NCBI GenBank assembly: GCA_964607515.1 | Contig: CAZSKU010000029.1 | Span: 1-33,190, forward strand | DNA from: UBA6080 sp964607515 | GTDB lineage: Bacteria > Fermentibacterota > Fermentibacteria > Fermentibacterales > JCC-6 | Reading direction: 5' to 3' | DNA: 33,190 nucleotides | In this document: positions 23,392 through 31,287 of the stretch, one piece after another | How positions within the stretch are numbered: the stretch's first letter is position 1 | Layout of the letters: each line of letters starts with the position of its first letter | The notes under the pieces: generated by a model | Database searches by the model: none | Told to the model about the DNA's origin: nothing | The model's input: only the letters and a program-made list of their open reading frames with translations | Translations under genes and position numbers: made by a program

Positions 23392-24470
23392 AAACACCTC
23401 TGGCGGTATTCCTGGGGCTTGCCGCGGCTGCGCCCGCCCTGGGGGCCAAGTACGCCGGCGAATTCATGAACGTCGGAGCCGGCGCCCGGGCACTGGGCAT
23501 GGGCGGAGCCTTCGCGGCGGTCAGCGATGACTGCACCGCGGGATACTGGAATCCGGCGGGGCTGGCCGGCACCGCCGGCCAGAACGCCGCCTTCATGCAT
23601 TCCGAAAGGTTCGGCGGGCTGATATCCTACGATTACCTGGCCTATTCGCGGAAGGTCGGGGATGACGCCCTTGGAGCGTCCCTGTTCCGGACCGATCTGG
23701 GAAGCATCGCCAACACCAACGACCTGCAGTGGTACGACACCGGCTCGGACGGCGTGTTCGGGGAGGACGGCTCCGGCGAACCCGGCGACGCCGGCAACGA
23801 CGACTTCGATCCCTCGACGAATCCCGGGGGCACCGAGGGCAACGGCCAGTGGGACCCCGGCGAGGAGATCATCTACGACGAGGGCCGGATAACCTGGGAG
23901 AGCGCTTCCGACAACGCCCTCTACCTGTCCTGGTCCCGTCCCCTCACCGGCGCCCTTTCCCTGGGCGCCAACGTGAAGATGGTATACCGGCAGCTCATGG
24001 AGTACAGCGCATGGGGGCTCGGTCTCGACGCCGGTCTCCTATGGCGGCCCACCGGGGCCTTCTCCCTGGGACTCAACCTGCAGGACGTCACCGGGACGCA
24101 CCTCTTCTGGAACAACGGCCACAGTGAATCGGTTACCCCGACCGCCAAGCTGGGGGCCGCCTTCAGGGTTCCCCTGCGCAAGTTCTCCTCGGTTCTCACC
24201 GTCGCCATCGACGGCGACTTCCGCTTCGAGGGTAGGGAGTACTCCGCCCAGTACAGTCTCGGCGAGGTCAGCCTCGACTCCCGGACCGGCCTCGAACTCC
24301 TTATCCACGACACCGTGGGCATCAGGATCGGTTCCAGCGAGGGCAACATGACCGCCGGGCTCGGCTTGAAGATCGCCCTTTTCGGCAGGCCGGTAGCGCT
24401 GGACTACGCATGGCTGGGCCACGACGAACTGGAGAACACCCACCGCTTCAGCGTGGGCGTCGGTTTCTGA
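23388..24470 (+). CDS. PorV/PorQ-family outer-membrane beta-barrel protein
   Basis: A 360-residue protein with a signal peptide (1-20) and the hallmark MNVGAGARALGMGGAFAAVSDD ... GYWNPAGLA of the PorV/PorQ (UPF0164) family, followed by alternating amphipathic strands to the terminal FSVGVGF. In T9SS organisms PorV shuttles cargo bearing C-terminal domains; that fits the M28 and M1 peptidases here, though related family members have other roles. Residues about 115-166 are an acidic, glycine-rich insertion (DTGSDGVFGEDGSGEPGD, then GQWDPGEE) that probably forms a calcium-binding external loop. The GTG at 23388 overlaps the PilZ stop; the longer frame upstream is a shadow. No other T9SS component is present. 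Confidence 0.87.
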   Translation: MKTPLAVFLGLAAAAPALGAKYAGEFMNVGAGARALGMGGAFAAVSDDCTAGYWNPAGLAGTAGQNAAFMHSERFGGLISYDYLAYSRKVGDDALGASLFRTDLGSIANTNDLQWYDTGSDGVFGEDGSGEPGDAGNDDFDPSTNPGGTEGNGQWDPGEEIIYDEGRITWESASDNALYLSWSRPLTGALSLGANVKMVYRQLMEYSAWGLGLDAGLLWRPTGAFSLGLNLQDVTGTHLFWNNGHSESVTPTAKLGAAFRVPLRKFSSVLTVAIDGDFRFEGREYSAQYSLGEVSLDSRTGLELLIHDTVGIRIGSSEGNMTAGLGLKIALFGRPVALDYAWLGHDELENTHRFSVGVGF

Positions 24471-24480
24471 GAACCGGGAT

Positions 24481-25083
24481 ATGCCCCTGGTCGAGGAATT
24501 CCTCAGGAAGGCCGTTCACGCGGCTTCCGTAATTATTCCGGCGGCGGCCGTGTTCGTTAACCGGAGCGACATGGTGCTGCTGCTCTGCGCCGCATCCCTG
24601 TTTCTGTTGCTGGTGGACCTGCTCAGGGCCAGGAACGAGGTCTTCCGCAGGTTCTTCCTGGCCATGTTCGGCCGGATGCTCCGCCCCAAGGAGCAGGAGG
24701 GGGGTATGACCGCCTCAACGGTGGTTCTGGCCAGCGCTGCCTTGACCATCATGGTCTTCCGCACCGAAATCGCCGTGGCCGCCCTGGTGTTCCTGAGTCT
24801 CGGCGACAGTTCCGCCGCCCTGGTGGGCAGGCACTTCGGGGTCACCCCTCTGTTGGGGGGGCGTACCCTGGAGGGCAGCCTCGCCGCTTTGGTGGCATGT
24901 CTGGGGGCCTCCTGGCTTCTGCTCTCCCTGTCCGGCAGACTGGATTGGGTTCTGACCCCCGCGGGTCTTTTGGCGGGAAGCATCGCGGCGGTGATCGCGG
25001 AGCTGGTGGACATGCCCCTGGACGACAACCTCAGGATTCCCGTGATCGCCGGGCTGGTGATGGAATTTGCCATTCCCGGGTGA
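24481..25083 (+). CDS. Dolichol/phytol-kinase-like membrane protein
   Basis: A 200-residue polytopic membrane protein with about six hydrophobic segments. It has the CTP-dependent polyprenol/phytol kinase pattern: RKAVHAAS near the N terminus, LGDSSAALVGRHFG (about 107-120) and GGRTLEGSLAALV (about 125-137), and LVDMPLDDNLRIPV near the end, all shared with phosphatidate cytidylyltransferase-related enzymes. The substrate may be an isoprenoid alcohol or another lipid. It starts ten bases after the PorV-like stop and ends seven bases before miaB, so it belongs to the same run. Its ribosome site is weak. Confidence 0.8.
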   Translation: MPLVEEFLRKAVHAASVIIPAAAVFVNRSDMVLLLCAASLFLLLVDLLRARNEVFRRFFLAMFGRMLRPKEQEGGMTASTVVLASAALTIMVFRTEIAVAALVFLSLGDSSAALVGRHFGVTPLLGGRTLEGSLAALVACLGASWLLLSLSGRLDWVLTPAGLLAGSIAAVIAELVDMPLDDNLRIPVIAGLVMEFAIPG

Positions 25084-25090
25084 GGAGCCG

Positions 25091-26371
25091 ATGCCCTTCT
25101 TCCACATCGAGGTGTACGGCTGCCAGATGAACGTCCGGGACGCGGAGGTTCTGGAGGGGATCATGATCTCCGCCGGTTACCGGAAGGCGCCCGATCCCGG
25201 AACGGCCGACGCGGTGCTGGTGGTGACCTGCGCGGTTCGGGAGAAGGCCGAGGTCCGGGCCCTGGGACGGGCAACCCAGCTGGCCGGAGTGCGCCGGCAG
25301 GGGAAACCCGTAGTGGTGATCTGCGGGTGCGTGGCCCAGGAACACGGCGGCGGCCTTCTGGAGAGGTTCCCGCAGGTGGACCTGGTGGTGGGCCCTGACG
25401 AATACCACAAGCTTCCCGGGCTGCTGGAGTCCGGCGCCAGGGCCTTCGCCACGGATCAGGGTCCGGGTTGTCCCGAGGGAACCCCCTCCGTCAGGAGCAT
25501 GTTCCCCAGGGCCTTCGTCACGGTGACCCGGGGCTGCGACAATTTCTGCAGCTACTGCATAGTGCCCTACGTCAGGGGAAGGGAGAGGAGCCGGGCGCCC
25601 CGGGACATCCTGTCGGAGGTGGAGGAGCTGGTCTCCTCGGGCTTCAGGGAGATCACGCTTCTCGGGCAGAACGTGAACTCTTACCGGGAAGGAGGCACGG
25701 GATTTCCGGAACTCCTTTCCCGGGTGGCCCGGGCTGCCCCGCAATGCTGGATCAGGTTCGTTACCAGCCATCCCAGGGACTTCGGTCCGGATCTGGCGGA
25801 GGCCATGGCCGGCAGCCCGAACATTTGTCCCGCCCTGCACCTTCCCGCCCAGTCGGGCAGCGACTCGGTCCTCGAGAGGATGAACCGGGGCTACACCAGG
25901 GCGAAGTACCTGGACAAGGTGTCCATGATCCGGGAGAGGATTCCGGGGATCGTGCTTTCAACCGACATGATAGCCGGCTTCCCGGGGGAGACCGACTCCG
26001 ACTTCCGGGACAGCCTTTCCCTGCTGTCGGAGGTGGGTTTCGACTACGGGTTCCTCTTCAGGTACAGCGAGAGGAAGGGCACCGCCGCGGCGGACATGCC
26101 GGGGAAGGTGCCGGTGCCGGAGAGGCTCTCCAGGCTTCACGCCATGCAGGACCTTCAGAACCGGATAACCCGGGAGAAGTCATCCCTCCTTCAGGGAAAG
26201 ACTCTGCCGGTGCTGGTCACCGGCCGGGGCTCCCGGGAGGGGCAGATCCTGGGCAGGACCCCGGGGAACAGGACCGTGGTGATCACCGGCGAGTACGCGC
26301 CTCCGGGGACCTTCATGGAGGTTGCCGTAAAGAGGGCCGACGGATGGACCCACTACGGGGAGAAGGCATGA
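25091..26371 (+). CDS. miaB: tRNA-2-methylthio-N6-dimethylallyladenosine synthase MiaB
   Basis: A 426-residue radical-SAM methylthiotransferase that adds the methylthio group to i6A37 of tRNAs. The N-terminal domain has Cys11 (YGCQMN), Cys47 (TCAVREKAE) and Cys80 (CGCVAQ) for one [4Fe-4S] cluster. The radical-SAM triad is 149/153/156 (GCDNFCSYC), followed by IVPYVRGRERSR. HLPAQSGSDSVLERMNRGYT is the MiaB form of the motif, separating it from RimO and MtaB. A TRAM domain ends the protein. I chose ATG 25091, with GAGGAG upstream, over an in-frame ATG at 25067. The stop overlaps the glycosyltransferase start as ATGA. Confidence 0.96.
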   Translation: MPFFHIEVYGCQMNVRDAEVLEGIMISAGYRKAPDPGTADAVLVVTCAVREKAEVRALGRATQLAGVRRQGKPVVVICGCVAQEHGGGLLERFPQVDLVVGPDEYHKLPGLLESGARAFATDQGPGCPEGTPSVRSMFPRAFVTVTRGCDNFCSYCIVPYVRGRERSRAPRDILSEVEELVSSGFREITLLGQNVNSYREGGTGFPELLSRVARAAPQCWIRFVTSHPRDFGPDLAEAMAGSPNICPALHLPAQSGSDSVLERMNRGYTRAKYLDKVSMIRERIPGIVLSTDMIAGFPGETDSDFRDSLSLLSEVGFDYGFLFRYSERKGTAAADMPGKVPVPERLSRLHAMQDLQNRITREKSSLLQGKTLPVLVTGRGSREGQILGRTPGNRTVVITGEYAPPGTFMEVAVKRADGWTHYGEKA

Positions 26372-27360
26372 GCCTCAAGGGCTTCGAGCTATGGGGAAGG
26401 AGAATCCTGGAGCCTCCCCTGAAGAGGCTTCTGCTGTCCGGCGATCCGGGCCCGTTGCCCCAGTCTCCCCGGAAGATACTCGTGGTGAGGGTGGACAGCC
26501 GTCTGGGAAACCTGGTGATGCTCACATCCCTGTTGAACGCCCTCAGGGAAAGGTTTCCCCGGGCGTCGGTGAGTGTGCTGGTCAGCCGCGGTTTCCACTC
26601 CATACTGGAGGGCCAGGGGTGGAGACTCATCCCCGTGGCCAAGAAGACCATGGCCCGCAGGCCATGGATGCTTCACGGGCTTGTGTCGAGGCTTCGGGGC
26701 ATGGAGTTCGACGTGGCCATAGACGCCTCGCATCCCCACGGATTCTCCCTGTCTTCCGCCGTGGCCACGGCCCTTCCCGGCTGCCCGCACCGGATAGGGT
26801 CCCCGGTGGGCGCCTCCCCGGGCTGGTACACCCGCTCGCCTTCGTCCATGCCGGGAAAGGAGCAGCATGAGAGCCGGGCCTTGCACGCCGTAGGGGCCGT
26901 CTGGCCGGGGTGGCCCCGGTGGAGGCCTCCGAGGCTGGCCCTGCCCGGGGAGCCAAGGAGAAGGGCACTCGGGATCCATCCCGGCGCCAAGCCGGACAAG
27001 ACCTTTCCAGTGGAGTTTCTGGAGGAGGTGGTGCGGGGGTGCGCCCCTCTGGCGCCGGTGGAGGTGTTCTGGGGAAACTCCCGGGAGGAGTCGGTGGCTG
27101 ACGCCCTGGCTTCCGCCGGGGCGGTAAAAATGCCTGCTATGGGTCTCACTGAGTTCGCCCTGAGGGTTTCGGGGCTTGCGGCCTTCGTCTGTCCCGACAG
27201 CGGCCCCATGCACGTGGCCTCGGCCATGGGGGTGCCTGTGACAGCCCTCTTCCGAAAGGACGACTCGGCCAGGTTCGGCCCTCTTTCGCCCTGGTCGGTT
27301 TCCATCACCGAGCCCGGTCCTGAGGAGGTCATCCGCCGGGCGGCGGCGCTACTCCGATGA
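26368..27360 (+). CDS. Glycosyltransferase family 9 (heptosyltransferase-like)
   Basis: A 330-residue GT9/GT-B enzyme of the ADP-heptose:LPS transferase kind. The N-terminal half starts with ILVVRVDSRLGNLVMLTSLLNALRE, a variant of the usual RxDxxGDxxxxxP motif with Asn in place of Asp. The C-terminal half has GIHPGAKPDKTFPVE and CPDSGPMHVASAMGVPVTALF, the nucleotide-sugar site. It probably adds a sugar to a surface glycolipid at the inner-membrane face. The ATG overlaps the miaB stop; a much longer in-frame extension inside miaB is a shadow. It collides with xseB, overlapping it tail to tail by 12 bases. Confidence 0.88.
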   Translation: MSLKGFELWGRRILEPPLKRLLLSGDPGPLPQSPRKILVVRVDSRLGNLVMLTSLLNALRERFPRASVSVLVSRGFHSILEGQGWRLIPVAKKTMARRPWMLHGLVSRLRGMEFDVAIDASHPHGFSLSSAVATALPGCPHRIGSPVGASPGWYTRSPSSMPGKEQHESRALHAVGAVWPGWPRWRPPRLALPGEPRRRALGIHPGAKPDKTFPVEFLEEVVRGCAPLAPVEVFWGNSREESVADALASAGAVKMPAMGLTEFALRVSGLAAFVCPDSGPMHVASAMGVPVTALFRKDDSARFGPLSPWSVSITEPGPEEVIRRAAALLR

Positions 27361-27555
27361 CTCCAGATCCGCCAGTACGCTCTTCACGGCGGTTTCCGTA
27401 GACTTGAGCCGCTCCCGGAGAAGCCTGATCAGCTCCGCGGCCCTGGCGACCCTCGTCTCCAGGCCGTCCACCGGACAGTCTTCCCGACCCACCTCGTCCA
27501 CGATCCTGGTGAGTTCCTCCATCATCTCGGCGTAAGTCGGGCTCTTCGCCTTCAA
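27349..27555 (-). CDS. xseB: Exodeoxyribonuclease VII small subunit
   Basis: A 68-residue protein of normal XseB length: a helix with YAEMMEELTRIVDEVG, then CPVDGLETRVARAAELIRLLRERLKSTETAVKSVL, the two-helix family pattern. It binds XseA to form the single-strand exonuclease. The start is a TTG overlapping the xseA stop as TTGA, preceded by GGAACCGGA, so translation is coupled. A longer frame to 27684 inside xseA was rejected. The last 12 bases overlap the end of the GT9 gene. Confidence 0.9.
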   Translation of the reverse strand: MKAKSPTYAEMMEELTRIVDEVGREDCPVDGLETRVARAAELIRLLRERLKSTETAVKSVLADLESSE

Positions 27556-28871
27556 TCCGGTTCCACCCCTTCCACCCTGGCGGCCAGTCGTCCGTCGGAC
27601 AGCCTTACCAGGATTCCGTCGCCGTTTTTCACTGAAGTTACTGATTTTATGGGTATTCCAGCGGTATCCAGGGCCAGAGCCCATCCCAGGGCCAGCATCC
27701 TTCCAGGGTCCCTGCCCGCCACCCCGGCCTCCAGCCGGTCCAGCAAGGCTTTATTCCGGGATACGACCGCTGAGGCGAGGTCCGGCAGCCTGGCCGCCAT
27801 CCGGCCTGTGCTTCCGAGGCCCGCGGCGACCATGGGCAGAGCCCTGCCCTGAAGCAGCCCCGCGGCCCTTGAGAGGGAGGAAAGACCCCGGAGACCGGCC
27901 CTGGCGGTCCTCTCCCGGAGGGACTCCCCTAGCCTGGACAGAACCATCCTCTCGAAGGTAATCCTCGGGGACGCGCCCCGGTGGAGCCTCACGGCGGCTT
28001 CCGACAGAGAGTCGCAGAAGGAGGCCACCCTGTCCACCAGGATTCCGGCTGCGTGGGTCGGGGTCTTGGCCCGGGTGTGGGCCGCGAAGTCCGGCAGGGT
28101 CATGTCGGTCTCGTGGCCGATTCCGGAGATCACGGGGAAGGGCATTCCGGAGATCGCTCTGGCTATGGAGTCGTCGTTGAACCATGCCAGGTCCGTGGCG
28201 CTTCCGCCCCCCCGGGTGATCACCGCCGCGTCGATCCCGGTTATGCCCTTCAGGGTCTCCAGGGCACGGCAGACGCCCCTGCCCGTTTCAGCCCCCTGCA
28301 TGGGGGCCCAGGCGGCGAATACCTCGAATGGGTACCCGCTTTCTCGAAGCGTCTGAAGGAAGTCCTCGCAGGCGGCGGAGCCCCTGGCGGTCACCAGGCC
28401 TATTTCCAGGGGAAGGACCGGAAAGGGAAGCGCGCCGTTCCTCTGAAGGACGCCCTCCGCCTGCAGTTTTTCCACCAGCCGCTTCAGGTGCAGCATTGAG
28501 GCGGTGCCCGTGAATTCCGGATCGAATCCCCGGACTATGTAGGAGTAGCGCCCGTTTTTTTCGTAGATGCTGGGAACCACCTGGAAGCGTGCCTCCATGG
28601 CGTCCCTGATCTCGAAAAGGATGCCCTGTCTGGCAAGTTCCCTTGATATCCGGATCCTGTCCCCGGCGAAAAGGGCACAGTCAGCGGCGGCGGGGGTCTG
28701 CCCACCCTCGGGGCTTGGGTCGGCCAGCTGGAAGTAGATGTGGCCCGAGGGTCCGGCGCCCCGCTTGGGAAGCGCCACCACTCCCCGCACCCATACGGGT
28801 TCTGGGAAAGCCATGGAAAGGATTTCCCCGGCGGCCCTGTTCAGCTCCAGGACGGTGAAGTCACCGGGCAT
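27552..28871 (-). CDS. xseA: Exodeoxyribonuclease VII large subunit
   Basis: A 439-residue catalytic subunit. The N-terminal OB-fold (FTVLELNRAAGEIL ... VWVRGVV) is followed by the catalytic core VITRGGGSATDLAWFNDD, ISGIGHETDMTLPDFAAHTRAKTPTHAA, and a coiled-coil that binds XseB, then a C-terminal beta segment (ALGWALALDTAG). It degrades single-stranded DNA in the cytoplasm, in repair and recombination. Its ATG is nine bases after the stop of the small secreted protein and has no clear Shine-Dalgarno, so it probably depends on coupling or reinitiation. Confidence 0.96.
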   Translation of the reverse strand: MPGDFTVLELNRAAGEILSMAFPEPVWVRGVVALPKRGAGPSGHIYFQLADPSPEGGQTPAAADCALFAGDRIRISRELARQGILFEIRDAMEARFQVVPSIYEKNGRYSYIVRGFDPEFTGTASMLHLKRLVEKLQAEGVLQRNGALPFPVLPLEIGLVTARGSAACEDFLQTLRESGYPFEVFAAWAPMQGAETGRGVCRALETLKGITGIDAAVITRGGGSATDLAWFNDDSIARAISGMPFPVISGIGHETDMTLPDFAAHTRAKTPTHAAGILVDRVASFCDSLSEAAVRLHRGASPRITFERMVLSRLGESLRERTARAGLRGLSSLSRAAGLLQGRALPMVAAGLGSTGRMAARLPDLASAVVSRNKALLDRLEAGVAGRDPGRMLALGWALALDTAGIPIKSVTSVKNGDGILVRLSDGRLAARVEGVEPD

Positions 28872-28880
28872 GCGGCGGTT

Positions 28881-29258
28881 CTACTGGACCCTGAGCCTGA
28901 AGGAGCCGCCCCGCTGCGCCACGTCGTGCACAACCACGTAGTAGACCCCGGTGTACCCCGCGGAGAGGGTGAAACTCTCGTCCCCGGGCTCGGAGCCTTC
29001 GCAGCAGGCAAAGGTCCGGGCGTACTCGAAGTCCTCCCGGTAGGGAAGGTTCATGAACTGCTCCAGGTTCATCTCCCTGCCCGCCACGATCACGTCGAAA
29101 TCCGACTCTCCTCCGGTTTCCAGAACCAGCCAGTACTCGGTTCCCTGCTGGAGCGAGAGGGTGTAGAGGGCGGTGGCTCCCCGGTCCAGGGAGTCCTCCA
29201 CGTCCAGAAGGGGAGGGGAGGAGGAGAAGAACAGAATGAAAGAGAGAGCCAGTTCCAT
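28881..29258 (-). CDS. Small secreted beta-rich protein, PPC-like
   Basis: A 125-residue protein whose first 16 residues form a short hydrophobic signal. The remainder reads as a beta-sandwich resembling bacterial pre-peptidase C-terminal (PPC) domains: ALYTLSLQQGTEYWLVLETG, ESDFDVIVAG, ESFTLSAGYTGVYYVVVHDV and GGSFRLRVQ. A pair of cysteines (FACCEG) sits mid-protein. I infer a periplasmic or extracellular location; function unknown. It is not attached to a peptidase, which is unusual for this domain. GGAGGTGA precedes the ATG. It leads the xseA-xseB unit, an odd pairing that may be only transcriptional convenience. Confidence 0.78.
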   Translation of the reverse strand: MELALSFILFFSSSPPLLDVEDSLDRGATALYTLSLQQGTEYWLVLETGGESDFDVIVAGREMNLEQFMNLPYREDFEYARTFACCEGSEPGDESFTLSAGYTGVYYVVVHDVAQRGGSFRLRVQ

Positions 29259-29711
29259 GAGTCACCTCCAGAAACCTGATAATGGGGAGATTCCAAAGCC
29301 CGGTCAACCGGCGAGGTGTCGCCCTGCTGGGGTGGAGGGAGCCTTAAGGATTCTTTGCATGAAATGATATGCCATCCAAAGATTACTATTTGAATGAGGC
29401 GTCCCAAAAATCAGGGGCTTCGTCCCACTCCGGAGGAATGGCATTTTATTAAAGAAATAAAACCAGAATTTAGGCAATTGTCGGTACTGACTCCGATTCT
29501 GCGGAAGTGTTCCTTCCCGGGGACGTACCCGAAGGGCGGCTGCGGGATGAGGCAGTCTCATTTCACTGGCCGATACAGGATCAAGAGTTCATTGTATGAG
29601 GAAATAGCCTGCATCGAAGGGGGTCTCCGGGCCCGTCCTGCGGCTTTCCACGTTCCCGGAGCTTGTCTATGTTCCATCCGTAAAAGGTTCAAGCCCCGGA
29701 AGGACGTGCCT
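29259..29711. other. 453-base spacer with AT-rich core, no gene recognised
   Basis: No gene could be supported. Bases 29341-29480 are about 39% G+C by hand count, against clearly higher values in flanking genes. The plus frame is open from 29394 into the kinase, but the upstream 106 codons do not look like the family. A minus frame at 29304-29561 is also open without recognisable content. There is a weak hairpin near 29354-29381 (CTTTG ... CAAAG). A GGAGGA-ATG pair near 29431-29439 opens a four-codon frame only. I see no convincing promoter. Confidence 0.5.
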
Positions 29712-31286
29712 ATGAAGACCGGTTCCAAACTGGAGACCTGTTCGGGTATCGCTGTTCTGGATCCCGACGGCCTGATCAGACCTTTGGACTCAGGGTACCG
29801 GGGGGAAATGGTTCCCCCGGACTCGGACGAGGGCCGGGAGGTTTACCGGCGGGGGCTGGTGCTGGCCCTGGAGCTGGCATGCAGGAAGGTGTTCCCCAGG
29901 GCCAGGCTCTGGGTGGAGCACGCGCTATCCCTCGGCTACCGGTGCCGGCTGGAGGGGAACAGGCTTCCCGGGCAGCCGGATACTGTGGACCGGATCAGGG
30001 CGGCCCTCTCGGAAGTGGTGAGCGCCGCGCTGCCGCTGGAACACCGGATCCTCACCCCGGAGGAAGCCCTGGAACTCGACGGGGAACCGGGCCGGCTCGC
30101 CAGATGGCATAAAGGAACCGGCGAATACCACCTGAACCGGCTTGGGAATTGCCTCGCCTTCGCCATGGGTCCCTGCGTTCCCGATACATCCTGGCTCACC
30201 CGATGGGAGCTGAGACCCCTGGGCGGGAGCTTCCTCCTGCGGTTTCCCGGGTCGGGCAACTGGCCTTCCATCGCCCCATGGCACGACAGAAGGAAGCTGG
30301 GCAGGGAACTGGACCTTGAGGAGAGGCATCTCCGGGTGATGAAGACCCAGTCGGTGGACGCCCTCAACCGCAGGATCAGGCAGGACGGCGGACGGGAGCT
30401 GGTCATGATGTGCCACTTCTACCAGAACAGCCGTATGGTGGAGATCGTGAACCAGGTGTCCGACCAGTTCCCCGGGAAACGGGTTGTGATGGTGGCGGGC
30501 CCTTCCTCGAGCGGCAAGACCACCTTCACCCGGATGCTGTCCACCTATCTGGGGGCACAGGGATTCAGGGTCAGGATGATCAGCGTGGACAACTATTTCA
30601 AGAACCGGGCCGAAACCCCGAAGAATCCCGACGGCTCTTACGACTTCGAAAGCCTGGAAGCCCTGGAGACGGGCCTTTTCGGGGAGCACCTGAAAGCGCT
30701 TCTGGCCGGACGGGAGGTCAGGATGCCCCGGTTCGACTTTCAGACCGGGGTCCGGGAGGATCATGTCGATCCGATGGCTTTGGGCGACAATGATATACTG
30801 CTGGTAGAGGGGATTCACGGGCTGAATCCCGCCCTCACCCCCGGCCTGGAACGGGATTCCAAGTACATGGTGTACATATCGGCCCTTACTTCCCTGAACA
30901 TCGACAGGCTCACCCGGATGTCCACATCCGACGGCAGACTGCTCCGCAGGATCGTCAGGGACAGCTTCTCCCGGGGATACACCGCGGCCCAGACCATCGC
31001 CGGATGGTCCAGCGTCAGGAGGGGCGAGAGGAAGTACATCTTCCCCTTCCAGGAGGAAGCGGATCTGATGTTCAATTCCTCGCTGCCTTACGAGCTGGCG
31101 GCTCTGAAGCCCTACGCGGAACCCCTTCTGGGGGAGGTGCCGAAGGGTTCGGCCGAGTTCCACACGGCCTCCAGGCTGCTCCGGCTTCTGTCCTGCGTGG
31201 AGCCCATCAGGGAGAGCATGATTCCGAAACTCAGCATAATCAGGGAGTTCATAGACGGCCTTCTTCTGGATTGGGAGGATCAGTAG
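29712..31286 (+). CDS. Uridine-kinase-like nucleoside kinase, TGS domain missing
   Basis: A 524-residue protein of the bacterial nucleoside-kinase family that pairs a threonyl-tRNA-synthetase-like N-terminal region with a C-terminal P-loop kinase. The region about 40-200 keeps the synthetase-like helices (REVYRRGLVLALELACRKVFP), and the kinase has Walker A GPSSSGKTT (263-271), ISVDNYFKNR and ILLVEGIHGLNP. The kinase would phosphorylate a nucleoside in the cytoplasm. The usual TGS domain at the start is not recognisable. The ATG at 29712 follows GGAAGGA. The open frame upstream adds unrelated, AT-rich codons and was not used. The M1 peptidase starts one base after its stop. Confidence 0.85.
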   Translation: MKTGSKLETCSGIAVLDPDGLIRPLDSGYRGEMVPPDSDEGREVYRRGLVLALELACRKVFPRARLWVEHALSLGYRCRLEGNRLPGQPDTVDRIRAALSEVVSAALPLEHRILTPEEALELDGEPGRLARWHKGTGEYHLNRLGNCLAFAMGPCVPDTSWLTRWELRPLGGSFLLRFPGSGNWPSIAPWHDRRKLGRELDLEERHLRVMKTQSVDALNRRIRQDGGRELVMMCHFYQNSRMVEIVNQVSDQFPGKRVVMVAGPSSSGKTTFTRMLSTYLGAQGFRVRMISVDNYFKNRAETPKNPDGSYDFESLEALETGLFGEHLKALLAGREVRMPRFDFQTGVREDHVDPMALGDNDILLVEGIHGLNPALTPGLERDSKYMVYISALTSLNIDRLTRMSTSDGRLLRRIVRDSFSRGYTAAQTIAGWSSVRRGERKYIFPFQEEADLMFNSSLPYELAALKPYAEPLLGEVPKGSAEFHTASRLLRLLSCVEPIRESMIPKLSIIREFIDGLLLDWEDQ

Positions 31287-31287
31287 G

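Noticed and set aside
25468..26367. Long extension of the GT9 gene
   Set aside because: It overlaps miaB out of frame; the ATG at 26368 with ATGA overlap is the proper start.
29431..29450. GGAGGA-ATG leader peptide
   Set aside because: The frame ends after four codons; no attenuator hairpin or T tract follows.
29304..29561. Minus-strand 85-codon frame in the AT-rich spacer
   Set aside because: No recognisable motif or credible ribosome site; could be a remnant, but cannot be supported.
29680..29705. tRNA-like GGTTCAAGCCCC
   Set aside because: The flanking bases do not pair as a T stem and no acceptor or anticodon arms are found.
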